From: Bradymonas sp963697525
Lineage (GTDB): Bacteria; Myxococcota_A; Bradymonadia; Bradymonadales; Bradymonadaceae
Direction: 5' to 3'
Length of the DNA stretch: 64,000 bases
Assembly: GCA_963697525.1 (NCBI GenBank)
Contig: OY969087.1
Location: 4,340,001 to 4,404,000, forward strand
Below the pieces are notes generated by a model. The model was not told where the DNA came from. It saw only the letters and a program-made list of their open reading frames with translations, and searched no databases. Within the stretch, counting starts at the first letter, position 1. Each line of letters opens with the position of its first letter. Both the position numbers and the translations under genes were made by a program. Positions 54,131 to 64,000 of the stretch are shown piece after piece.

Positions 54131-54147
54131 ATGACGCCGCGCGTCAT
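54131..54147. promoter_or_regulatory. Perfect palindrome upstream of aspS (candidate operator)
   Basis: ATGACGC-CGC-GCGTCAT, 47 bases upstream of the aspS start and about 190 bases from the divergent desaturase-like start. It has no T-run. It could be an operator for the aspS-glp unit; no regulator is known. Confidence 0.35.
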
Positions 54148-54340
54148 ACGGTGGATTGGGGAATTAAGCACGCACGCGGGTGCATGTCAACGATTGGGGT
54201 GGGCCGGCGGTCGGCGGGCTGGGGCGGGGGCGCGGTTTTTTGGGGCCACGTCGTTGTCTCTTCAGCGGGCGTGTCTAGCTTTGAGGCAGTTTGGAACAAG
54301 ACGAAAGTGACAACGCTAGCATCCGCAGTGGAGGCGTACG

Positions 54341-55879
54341 ATGACACACGCCAACGCAGGGGCGCTCGATGCCGACGTGGTCATCGTCGGCGGCGGCTTG
54401 GCCGGGCTGACCGCGGCGGTGGGCCTGCAGCGCGAGGGGGTCGACGTGGTCGTGGTCGAGCGCGACCGGCGCCTGGGCGGGCGCGCCCAGAGCTGGGTCG
54501 ACGAGACCACCGGCGACCCGGTGCATATCGGCCCGCATATCTTTCTGACCGAATATCCCAATATGTTCAAATTGCTGGACCTGTTGGGCACGCGCGACAA
54601 GATCGTGTGGGAGGACGAGCATTTCATCGTGCTCGCCCACGGCCAGCGCCACGTCGTCCAAGACCAACATCCGCTGCCGGCGCCGTTTCACTTCGCGCCC
54701 ACGATGATGACCGACCCGTTTTCGCGCACCCGTGACAAGCTGTCGAACTTCCTGGTCACGCTGTACGCCATGCAGATGGACGAGCGCGACGTCATGCGCC
54801 TCGACGGGGTCAACGCGTATGCGTTTTTGCGGCGCATGGGGGTGACCAAGTCGTATATCGAGCAATTCTGGTCGTTCGCCTCCATGGCAATCATGAACGT
54901 GCCCATCGAGGTGTGCTCGGCGGGCGCGCTGATGCGCTTTTTCCAGAAATTCATCGGCTACAATCAATTTTCGTTCGGCTTCCCCGACGGCGGCCTCGGC
55001 GAGCTGTTCGCCCCCGGGGCGCGCCGGCTGGTCGAAGACGCCGGCGGCCAGGTGCGCCTGCAGACTGAGGTGCAGCGACTGATCGTCGACGGCGGGCGCG
55101 TAGGCGGGGTGGAGCTGACCGACGGCACACGCATCCTGGCCCGCCATACGATCGCGGCGGTGCCGCCCCAGGTCCTGCGACATCTGGGCCCGCGCCGGTG
55201 GAAGGGCGAGCACGAGTGGTACCGCGACCTGGTGCATTTCCACCCATGTCCGTACGTGAGCGTGTTTTTGTGGTTCGACGAAAAGATCACCGACCTTCGG
55301 ATGTGGGCGAGGACACACGCCCCCGACGATCTGAACTGTGACTTTTACGACCTGTCCAATATCCACACCGGTTGGCGCGAGCGCCCTTCGGTGGTGTGCA
55401 GCAACATCATCTACTGCCACCGCGCCGACGGCATGAGCGACGAGGAGATCGTGCGCCAGACCGTCGCCGAGATCGCCGAGGCCCATCCGAAGGCGTCGAT
55501 GGACAAGGTCGACCACTGGGTGGTCAACCGCATTCCCATGGCCATTCACTGCCCGTTTCCGGGCACCGAGCGGCGCCGACCGCCCACCGACGTGGGCGTC
55601 GACGGGCTGGTGCTGGCCGGCGATTTCGTGCGCACCGAGCTTCCCTCGTCGATGGAGAGCGCAGTGTGCTCCGGGTGGATGGCCGCCGAGCAGGTGTTGG
55701 CCGAGTTGGGCCAGCCGCAGACGCTGCACGTCGCCCATCGCGAACTCGAGGGGCTGACCGGTCTGGTGCGCCGGGGCTCCAAACTCCTGCCCACCAAGGG
55801 AGCACAGACCCTGATGCACACCGTGCGCCGTGTGCTCGACGACACCGACTTCATGCCCAGGCCGCGCGATGCTCGCTGA
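54341..55879 (+). CDS. FAD-dependent desaturase/oxidoreductase, carotenoid/HpnE-like
   Basis: 512 residues. An N-terminal dinucleotide fold (VVIVGGGLAGLTAAVGLQREG), ERDRRLGGRAQSW, the HIGPHIF substrate-region motif and a C-terminal DGLVLAGDFVRTELPSSMES resemble the phytoene/squalene-type desaturase branch of the amine-oxidase superfamily. Substrates in this branch include carotenes, squalene and other isoprenoids; which one is not decidable. GGAGG lies upstream of the ATG. The stop overlaps the start of a methyltransferase-like gene by 11 bases, suggesting a small isoprenoid-modifying operon. Confidence 0.8.
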   Translation: MTHANAGALDADVVIVGGGLAGLTAAVGLQREGVDVVVVERDRRLGGRAQSWVDETTGDPVHIGPHIFLTEYPNMFKLLDLLGTRDKIVWEDEHFIVLAHGQRHVVQDQHPLPAPFHFAPTMMTDPFSRTRDKLSNFLVTLYAMQMDERDVMRLDGVNAYAFLRRMGVTKSYIEQFWSFASMAIMNVPIEVCSAGALMRFFQKFIGYNQFSFGFPDGGLGELFAPGARRLVEDAGGQVRLQTEVQRLIVDGGRVGGVELTDGTRILARHTIAAVPPQVLRHLGPRRWKGEHEWYRDLVHFHPCPYVSVFLWFDEKITDLRMWARTHAPDDLNCDFYDLSNIHTGWRERPSVVCSNIIYCHRADGMSDEEIVRQTVAEIAEAHPKASMDKVDHWVVNRIPMAIHCPFPGTERRRPPTDVGVDGLVLAGDFVRTELPSSMESAVCSGWMAAEQVLAELGQPQTLHVAHRELEGLTGLVRRGSKLLPTKGAQTLMHTVRRVLDDTDFMPRPRDAR

Positions 55880-56993
55880 GCTCAAACGACGTGTCATCGC
55901 CCCAATCAGCCGGCCGTTCGACGGGGTGCGAAGCCTGCTGGCGGGCCTGCCCGTCGGCGAGGTCCGCCACTTCGTCGGCGCCCCCGGCGAGCTCAAAAGC
56001 CTCGCCCAACTGCAGTTGAGCTTCTTCAACTTTCGCTACGTCCTGCCGGTGCTCCTGGCCCGTCGGCTGGGCCTGTTCGGCGCGCTGGAGCAGGCGCCGC
56101 TTCGCCTCGAACAACTCGCGTTGGGGTGCCAGGTGCATCCGGAGGCGATGCATACGCTCACCCGCGTCCTGGAATCCCAGGGCATCGTGACCCTGGAGGA
56201 CGACCAGGTGGCGATGTCGGAGTTCGCCTCGCGCTTTCTCAATCCGTCGCACCCGGCCAACCTTTTGCCGGTGGTGGATCTGTTGCTGACGTACACGCTG
56301 AGCTTCGGCCAGGTCGTCGACAGCGTGCGCAGCGGCCACACGCCGGCCATGCTCGACGTGCGCGCCGACGACGAGACCACCGACGCCATCCTCGACGCGG
56401 TCAACACGCATCTGGCCCAGGCCTCGCGGGAGTTCTTCCAGAAGGCCGATCTGCCGCGGATTCGCGACTTCATCGTCGGTTCGATGGGCGTAAGCTTCAG
56501 CGCCGAGTTGCTGCGCCAGGAGGGCTGCTCGCGGGTGACCTACGGGTGTCTGGAGCACCTGGTGCGCCGGATTCCGCACCTTCGTGAGCGCTACCGGGTC
56601 GACCCCTGCCGGGTCGCGGGCATGCACGCGCACTCCGGCGAGCCCGCCGCCGACCGCTGGGGCACGGAGGCCTTCGACCTGGTGTTTTTGACGCGCAAGA
56701 TGATCCTCGACCCCGAAAAGCAGGTCGGTCAGAAATTCGCCCGCAAGGCCCTCGACGTGCTCAATCCCGGTGGTGTGGCGGTGTTCTGGGAGGCGGTCCA
56801 CCCCGAGCGCGGCCCGAGCCCACTTCCGCTGGCGCTGGAGACCTTCTTCGACCTGGGAATGAGCCCGTCGGCGCCGCTCAAGACGCAGCGCTCCTTCGAG
56901 CGCATGCTCGTCCACCTGGGCTATGAGCGTGTCGAGTACGTCTCCTGCCTGGGCGGCTCGACGACCTTCGCGGTGGCCACCAAGCCCGATTAA
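55869..56993 (+). CDS. O-methyltransferase-like protein with degenerate SAM site
   Basis: 374 residues. A winged-helix dimerisation domain (about 70-140, RLGLFGALEQAPLRLEQLALG) is followed by a Rossmann-like domain, the layout of CrtF-type hydroxyneurosporene methyltransferases. The glycine motif that binds SAM (normally DVGGGxG) reads FIVGSMGVSF, with only two glycines. The C-terminal LARKALDVLNPGGVAVFWE-like segment (FARKALDVLNPGGVAVFWE) is preserved. Activity is uncertain. ATG 55869 overlaps the desaturase gene. Its stop overlaps the convergent antiporter stop by four bases. Confidence 0.72.
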   Translation: MLAELKRRVIAPISRPFDGVRSLLAGLPVGEVRHFVGAPGELKSLAQLQLSFFNFRYVLPVLLARRLGLFGALEQAPLRLEQLALGCQVHPEAMHTLTRVLESQGIVTLEDDQVAMSEFASRFLNPSHPANLLPVVDLLLTYTLSFGQVVDSVRSGHTPAMLDVRADDETTDAILDAVNTHLAQASREFFQKADLPRIRDFIVGSMGVSFSAELLRQEGCSRVTYGCLEHLVRRIPHLRERYRVDPCRVAGMHAHSGEPAADRWGTEAFDLVFLTRKMILDPEKQVGQKFARKALDVLNPGGVAVFWEAVHPERGPSPLPLALETFFDLGMSPSAPLKTQRSFERMLVHLGYERVEYVSCLGGSTTFAVATKPD

Positions 56994-58276
56994 ACCGCGT
57001 CCGCCTCCGGTTCGGGCTCGACCGGCTCTTCGTCGGCGTCGTCGTCGCGGCCCCAGCGCCGACCGTACCACTGGCTGATCGGCATGGCCGTCAACCCGTG
57101 GATCATCACCGAACTGAGCACCACGAAGGTTCCCACCGACCAGATGAGGCGCACGTCTTCGTGCTGCGTGGCATAGGCTACGTAGAACAGCGAGGCCACG
57201 CCAATGGGCCCAAACCAACCATTGATGGCGGCGTCGGCCGGGCGTCGAAACGCCGGGGTGAACTTTTGCATGAGCAGCCACCAGGGGAGTCGGCGAAATA
57301 CCAACACGGCGGCGGCGAAGCCCACAAGGGCCCAGCCGATCGCCAACCACTCGTCGATCGGGGCGACCAGACCAAAGAGCAGGAACGTCGGCAGGATGAA
57401 GAAGTAGTGGCTGACCGCGTCGACCGCCTCACGCGACTCCACGCGCTCCAGCGGGGTTACCCGCGCTGAAAAGGCCAGACCGGCGGCGAAAACCGCCAAA
57501 ATGGCGTCGGCGTCGAGCAGGCGCAGCGCGGCGATGATCACGAAGGGCAGGGCGAGGCGAAAGGCCAACAACGCCTGTTGCTCGATGGTGTCGTATTTTC
57601 GGGCCCAGGAGATCAGCCAGCCGGCCACGTAGCCCATCAGTGCCCCGATGGTGGCCGCGCCCAGCACCTCCCAGCCGACCGTGCGCAGTGCCCAGGTCGA
57701 AAATGCGCGGCCCTCGGGAAGCTGTGTGAGAAAGATGGGCAGCGTGACCAGCGCGAGCGCCAGACCGTCGTTGGCGCCCGATTCGACCCGCAAGACGTCG
57801 CGAAGCCGCGCCGGCAGGTTGCGCTGGGCGGCGTCGGAGTGGACCGCGGTGGCCGACAGCACCGGGTCGGTCGGCGTGATCGTCGCCCCCATGGCCAACG
57901 CGAGCAGGAGCGTCGCAGGCAAGAACAGCCAGGCCAGGACGCTCGCCGTCAGCCACATCAGCAGCATGCCCACCGTCAACGACAGCACGATGGAGCGCGC
58001 GTGGTCGCGCACCATGGTGAGCGGCATGGAGATCGCCAGCCCCATCAACTCGGCGGCCAGCGTCAGCCGGGCCATCTCGAGCACCTCGGTGACCCCATTT
58101 CCCCAGTGCTCGGGGACCATCAGAGCGGTGACGTGGGGGCCGAGCAGAATCCCGAGGGCGGTCACGATCATGATATCGCTGACCACCGTTCGGCGCAGCA
58201 CCGCCGAAAACAGCGCCGTCAGCAAGATGGCGGCGGTAAACAGCCCCACCACCCAGTGAATCAGTTGCAGACTCAT
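56990..58276 (-). CDS. Cation:proton antiporter, CPA1 (NhaP-like)
   Basis: 428 residues with about 12 hydrophobic helices. The segment ATITPTDPVLSATAVHSD contains the TDPV/ASDP-like family signature, and RVESGANDGLALALVTLP is the conserved ion-site region of NhaP/NHE-type Na+(K+)/H+ exchangers. The C-terminus ends in an acidic Glu/Pro/Asp tail. It would help pH and Na+ homeostasis. Stop codons of this gene and the convergent methyltransferase-like gene overlap. No clear ribosome-binding site precedes the ATG. Confidence 0.9.
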   Translation of the reverse strand: MSLQLIHWVVGLFTAAILLTALFSAVLRRTVVSDIMIVTALGILLGPHVTALMVPEHWGNGVTEVLEMARLTLAAELMGLAISMPLTMVRDHARSIVLSLTVGMLLMWLTASVLAWLFLPATLLLALAMGATITPTDPVLSATAVHSDAAQRNLPARLRDVLRVESGANDGLALALVTLPIFLTQLPEGRAFSTWALRTVGWEVLGAATIGALMGYVAGWLISWARKYDTIEQQALLAFRLALPFVIIAALRLLDADAILAVFAAGLAFSARVTPLERVESREAVDAVSHYFFILPTFLLFGLVAPIDEWLAIGWALVGFAAAVLVFRRLPWWLLMQKFTPAFRRPADAAINGWFGPIGVASLFYVAYATQHEDVRLIWSVGTFVVLSSVMIHGLTAMPISQWYGRRWGRDDDADEEPVEPEPEADAV

Positions 58277-58320
58277 CGACGCGGGTGGGGGCTGGAGGGC
58301 AGGGACTCACCGATTCGAAC

Positions 58321-58671
58321 TCACAGGGCGACGCTGTGGAGGCGTTGACGCATCACCACGGCCCAGGCGGCAAAGGAGGTCACTCCCGCCCCCACGAGCA
58401 TGTGATTCCACAGGACCCACTCGGAGTTCCACGCGGACAGCACCATCGGGGAGCTGAAGATCCACATGCCCAAGAACAGGTTGATCCATTCCTGCCAGCG
58501 CCGCGGCCTCGCCATGGCGACAATGGCGAGGATGGCGACGGCGCAGCCGACGATGATGGCATTCCAGGCTAACGCCACGCTCATCCCGCCGTGAGATGTC
58601 AGAGGCACAGTAGCCAGCCAGGCGCCCAGCAAGAGATTGATCACGTCAGTCCACTTATTCTCACCACTCAT
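58321..58671 (-). CDS. SPW-repeat membrane protein
   Basis: 116 residues with four membrane helices in two repeats. Each starts with a Trp-containing amphipathic segment (NKWTDVINLLLGAWL; RRWQEWINLFLGMWIFSSP). The SPW motif appears as TVP and SSP. This is the SPW-repeat family of small inner-membrane proteins, function unknown. ATG 58671 follows GAGG. It lies 44 bases upstream of the antiporter gene on the same strand and may be cotranscribed with it. Confidence 0.85.
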   Translation of the reverse strand: MSGENKWTDVINLLLGAWLATVPLTSHGGMSVALAWNAIIVGCAVAILAIVAMARPRRWQEWINLFLGMWIFSSPMVLSAWNSEWVLWNHMLVGAGVTSFAAWAVVMRQRLHSVAL

Positions 58672-58832
58672 GGTCTACCTCGCTATACTTCAGGGTCTTT
58701 ACTTCGGGGAATGTCGAACGTGCGCCATCCCCGTGCACAAAACGTGCGTCGTACCCACGCACGAACGTAGAAGCGCAACGGCGCGAAACAAGGGCCGGCG
58801 GCCCGCCCCCCGGGAGTGAGGGCGCTGTGGCC

Positions 58833-58861
58833 TTGACATTGCCACCCCGCCGACCAAGTTT
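58833..58861 (+). promoter_or_regulatory. Candidate promoter for the lipoprotein gene at 58926
   Basis: TTGACA (58833-58838), 17-base spacer, AAGTTT (58856-58861). The -10 is poor but the spacing and position, about 60 bases upstream of the start, are suitable. The rest of the 254-base divergent gap (58672-58925) holds no gene I can support. Confidence 0.35.
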
Positions 58862-58925
58862 GGGGCTCGACTTCGCGCGACGATCGCGCCAAGGTCGTGC
58901 TGGCGATGAATTGAGGTCATTGGAC

Positions 58926-59480
58926 ATGTTTATGAGACGAATACTGGTTGGTGTGGGCGCGCTCTGGGCGCTCGCGGTGTGCGCGTATGGTTGTGGTGGC
59001 TCGCCGTATTATCTTCCTGCTCCGCCCGCCAAACAGGAGCAGACCAGTGTGGCGGCCAACCCCGCCGAGCAGGCCGAGCTGGACCGCAAACGCGATCTGG
59101 CGGCGCGCTCGGCGCTGCTCAAGCTGTACGAAGCGCTCTCCAAGGACCACTTCGAAGAGGCGGAGAAGTATCTGAGCCAACAAACGCGCGACTTTCTGGC
59201 CTACGGCAGCGAGACCGGGGATCCCTCGGCGGTGCTCTCGGAGGGCAAGCTGCACCTGCCCAACGGCCAGACCATCGCCATCAACCCGGTGAAGTTTTTG
59301 ATCGGCGGCAACATCGCCAATATCGAAAACACGATGAAGGGCAAAAAAGAGCACGAGACGTCGCGTCGCCGTGAGTTCTTCGTCATCGACAACAGCGGCA
59401 AGCCGCATCGCGTGATCATGATCCTCGAGGGCGACCAGTGGGTATTGCAGAAGACGTCGGTCAACCCGAACGCGGGCTAG
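58926..59480 (+). CDS. Lipoprotein of unknown function
   Basis: 184 residues. Signal peptide with lipobox AYGC (modified Cys about 23), a Pro-rich linker (YYLPAPPAKQEQTS), a helical segment (QAELDRKRDLAARSALLKLY) and a beta-rich C-terminal domain (SRRREFFVIDNSGKPHRVIM, then LEGDQWVLQKTS) that resembles an NTF2/DUF4878-like fold, without a firm match. ATG 58926 was chosen over the upstream extension. Next gene on the same strand starts 44 bases later. Confidence 0.75.
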   Translation: MFMRRILVGVGALWALAVCAYGCGGSPYYLPAPPAKQEQTSVAANPAEQAELDRKRDLAARSALLKLYEALSKDHFEEAEKYLSQQTRDFLAYGSETGDPSAVLSEGKLHLPNGQTIAINPVKFLIGGNIANIENTMKGKKEHETSRRREFFVIDNSGKPHRVIMILEGDQWVLQKTSVNPNAG

Positions 59481-59524
59481 ACGCCGGGGAGCACGCGGCG
59501 CGGGCGCCGGGCGCCGACCGGCTG

Positions 59525-60109
59525 ATGATCCCGGCCAACGAGGCGTCGGGCAAGCTGGTCTTCGACCCGGTCGTACGCCCCAGCGGGCCCAATCGCTTCC
59601 AGATCCGCGGACGGCGCAGCCAGAGCGGGGTGATCGCCTGGGGCTTCTGGGGCGGCCTGCTCGCCGTCATTGTGGCCGTCGGCCTGATCGTGAGCGCGGC
59701 GAGTATCTACACCTTGTGGGATATCATGGGCGCGGTCTTGGTCCTGGTGGTCGGCGTGGTGTTGTATCGCTTCGGCCCGCGCTCCTCGATGCGCGACGAC
59801 GTCTTGTGCGAGGTCAACCTCGATCGCGCCACGCTCGCATGGCCGGGGGCCTTGGGGAGTGGTGCCGAGCTGGTGTTGCCGTTTGACGACGTCACCGAGT
59901 TGGTCTTCGGGATGACCGATTTCCCGGTGTCCCCCAAGCGCCGCGACGTGAGCGTCCACGCGTTTACGCTGCTGGTGCGCGACGACGCCCAGCGTCTCAT
60001 CCCCATCATCGAGGCCACGCCCAACAAGGGCGAAGCCCACAATATCGCCAAAATCCTGGCCGACGAGATCGGCCAGCCCATCCGCTACGTGGGCAAGGGG
60101 ATTCAGTAG
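59525..60109 (+). CDS. Predicted membrane protein of unknown function
   Basis: 194 residues with two adjacent membrane helices (about 40-65, IAWGFWGGLLAVIVAVGLIVSA, and about 70-90, WDIMGAVLVLVVGVVLYRFG) and a beta-rich cytoplasmic C-terminus (LCEVNLDRATLAWPGALGSG, then LPFDDVTELVFGM). The latter resembles PH-like/YcxB-like domains, weakly. The ATG at 59525 has no clear ribosome-binding site. No function assignable. Confidence 0.65.
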   Translation: MIPANEASGKLVFDPVVRPSGPNRFQIRGRRSQSGVIAWGFWGGLLAVIVAVGLIVSAASIYTLWDIMGAVLVLVVGVVLYRFGPRSSMRDDVLCEVNLDRATLAWPGALGSGAELVLPFDDVTELVFGMTDFPVSPKRRDVSVHAFTLLVRDDAQRLIPIIEATPNKGEAHNIAKILADEIGQPIRYVGKGIQ

Positions 60110-60120
60110 ATGCGCGGAAG

Positions 60121-60142
60121 CAGGCGAGCAGCCTGCGCTCCA
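60121..60142. repeat. Palindromic dispersed repeat, copy 1 (upstream of sucC)
   Basis: CAGGCGAGCAGCCTGCGCTC(CA), containing the palindrome-like GCAGGC/GCCTGC. Its reverse complement matches copy 2 at 62289-62310 at 20 of 22 positions. The two copies face each other around sucCD. Confidence 0.65.
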
Positions 60143-60151
60143 GTGTGTTGC

Positions 60152-60181
60152 TTGACGCCTACTAATGCGCGTGGGTATAGA
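60152..60181 (+). promoter_or_regulatory. Candidate sigma70-type promoter of sucCD
   Basis: TTGACG (60152-60157), 18-base spacer, TATAGA (60176-60181). The predicted start is about 40 bases upstream of the sucC ATG. Confidence 0.6.
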
Positions 60182-60227
60182 CGAGCCGACAGATAGGCCA
60201 AAACCCAACTGACAAGGGTAGGTTCGC

Positions 60228-61388
<1,161 letters not shown>

Positions 61389-61415
61389 CAACCATTTGGT
61401 TGAAGGATACAGACG

Positions 61416-62288
<873 letters not shown>

Positions 62289-62310
62289 TGGAGCGCAGGC
62301 TGCCAGCCTG
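62289..62310. repeat. Palindromic dispersed repeat, copy 2 (downstream of sucD)
   Basis: TGGAGCGCAGGCTGCCAGCC(TG), the inverted partner of the copy at 60121-60142. It begins two bases after the SucD stop codon. Confidence 0.65.
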
Positions 62311-62334
62311 CATTCCTCCTAAAAGCAAGGCTTG

Positions 62335-62372
62335 AAGGCGTGGCGCCGAAATGGTAGGTGCCACGCCTTTGT
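62335..62372 (+). terminator. Hairpin, probable terminator of sucCD
   Basis: AAGGCGTGGCGCC pairs with GGTGCCACGCCTT (13 pairs, one wobble) around nine bases. Only a short T-rich tail (TTTGTG) follows, so it could instead be a processing hairpin or attenuator in the ndk leader. Confidence 0.55.
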
Positions 62373-62437
62373 GCGGCTGTGCGCACCACGAAACGACTTG
62401 GAATCAACCCTTTTTCGACGATAACGAGGAGACGACC

Positions 62438-62863
62438 ATGGCTGTCGAGACCACGCTTAGCATTCTGAAACCCGACGCCCTCGAGAAAAACCTCATCGGC
62501 CCGATCATCGCGCGCTTCGAGGAAGCCGGCCTGACCCCGGTGGGCCTGCGCATGGTGCACCTGTCGCAGCGCGAGGCCGAGCAGTTCTACGCGGTGCACA
62601 AAGAGCGCCCGTTCTTCGGCGAGCTCACCGAGTTCATGACCCGCGGCCCGGTGGTGGTCATGGCGCTGCGTGGCGAGAGCGCCGTCGATCGCAACCGCGA
62701 GATCATGGGCGCGACCAACCCCGAGGAGGCCGACGAGGGCACCATCCGCGCCGACTTCGCCACCAGCATCGGTGAGAACACCGTGCACGGGTCGGATTCG
62801 CCGGAGAACGCCGAGATCGAGGTGAACTTCTTCTTCAGCGGTACCCAGTTGTTCGACCGCTAA
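62438..62863 (+). CDS. ndk: Nucleoside diphosphate kinase
   Basis: 141 residues. The phosphoacceptor is His117 in GENTVHGSDS; TLSILKPDAL and ATNPEEADEGTIRADF are the conserved nucleotide-binding segments. It transfers the gamma-phosphate between nucleoside di- and triphosphates. ATG 62438 follows GAGGAG; the longer upstream frame is not supported. It is followed within eight bases by the left arm of a long inverted repeat. Confidence 0.96.
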   Translation: MAVETTLSILKPDALEKNLIGPIIARFEEAGLTPVGLRMVHLSQREAEQFYAVHKERPFFGELTEFMTRGPVVVMALRGESAVDRNREIMGATNPEEADEGTIRADFATSIGENTVHGSDSPENAEIEVNFFFSGTQLFDR

Positions 62864-62870
62864 TTTCGAA

Positions 62871-63042
62871 GTGATCAAGTGATCGAGTGATCGAGTGATC
62901 GAGCGAAGGCGCGGAGACGCGGAGGCGCGGAATCGCGAAGGTCGTTCACTCGTTCGCTTCCGCAGTAATGCAGTTGTAGTTTACGCAGTTACGCAGTCGT
63001 AGTTCACTCGATCACTCGATCACTCACTCACTCGATCACTCC
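62871..63042. repeat. Dispersed intergenic repeat, copy C, forming a long inverted repeat
   Basis: The left array (62871-62907) reads GTGATCAAGTGATCGAGTGA and on, followed by the GC module CGCGGAGACGCGGAGGCGCG. The right array (63003-63042) is the inverted form CTCGATCACTCGATCACTCA. The arms match over at least 21 bases with one wobble and could fold into a large hairpin. Between them are GCAGTTGTAGTT/GCAGTCGTAGTT near-repeats. The right array ends five bases before rlmN. Confidence 0.8.
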
Positions 63043-63046
63043 AAAC

Positions 63047-64000
<954 letters not shown>

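Noticed and set aside
58300..58330. tRNA T-loop-like sequence (GATTCGAACTC)
   Set aside because: The flanking bases do not pair to form a T-arm, and no acceptor, D-arm or anticodon arm is found on either strand.

Overview
This is a high-GC (roughly 65-70%), gene-dense chromosomal window of a Gram-negative bacterium with an outer membrane: it has a TolC-type outer-membrane protein, MlaC, lipoproteins, a SPOR protein and a murein endopeptidase. Several traits point to a predatory or social deltaproteobacterium-like lineage (Myxococcota/Bradymonadia). These are a PilZ-DUF4388-J-like-TPR protein, FHA proteins including an FHA-CpaF fusion, tandem lipoproteins with collagen-like Gly-X-Y stretches and calcium-loop repeats, and a matrixin-like protease with Cys-rich repeats and a C-terminal membrane segment. 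That placement is an inference; no rRNA gene is present and I found no tRNA gene.

Layout. 1-6.6 kb: a 5'-truncated regulator, archaeal-type phosphoglycerate mutase, a SPOR protein, NAD kinase, an SCP2 protein and a CaiB-type CoA-transferase. 6.6-11.8 kb (minus): gltX followed by a lipoprotein, a beta-barrel-like protein, an alkyltransferase-like (ATL) protein and a polytopic membrane protein, with a GTGA overlap between the last two. 12.1-15.7 kb (plus): a LysM/MepA-type endopeptidase, an SRPBCC protein and a TrpB-like/TrpA-like pair whose catalytic residues are largely lost. A 169-bp element with 21-bp perfect terminal inverted repeats abuts the TrpA-like stop codon.

15.9-25.1 kb: a secreted-protein locus on the minus strand. 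It holds a Cys-rich lipoprotein, a 1455-residue protein that is probably its frameshifted continuation, and three paralogous Gly-X-Y lipoproteins, the last one frameshifted. A divergent LuxR-type regulator sits at its head, with a palindrome in the shared intergenic region. 25.1-34.8 kb: an MscS channel, two paralogous small exported proteins, a matrixin-like protease with a predicted leaderless promoter, a VWA protein, a membrane/coiled-coil protein, a PHP phosphoesterase and SppA. 34.9-41 kb: TolC-like, MlaC, and an FHA pair including FHA-CpaF.

41-48.6 kb: an oppABCDF peptide-uptake operon with unusually large permeases. 48.7-54.1 kb: aspS-glpA-glpB-glpC, each junction an ATGA or GTGA overlap, with a very short GlpC. 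54.3-60.1 kb: an FAD desaturase-like/methyltransferase-like pair, a CPA1 antiporter, an SPW protein, a lipoprotein and a membrane protein. 60.2-64 kb: sucCD, ndk and rlmN (cut by the window end).

Two families of dispersed intergenic repeats recur. One is an 8-bp tandem TGATCGAG array joined to a GCGGAG-rich module, seen next to stop codons at three sites. The other is a palindrome that brackets sucCD in inverted orientation. The strongest candidates for undescribed biology are the degenerate TrpA/TrpB pair and the regulator-linked Gly-X-Y lipoprotein locus.
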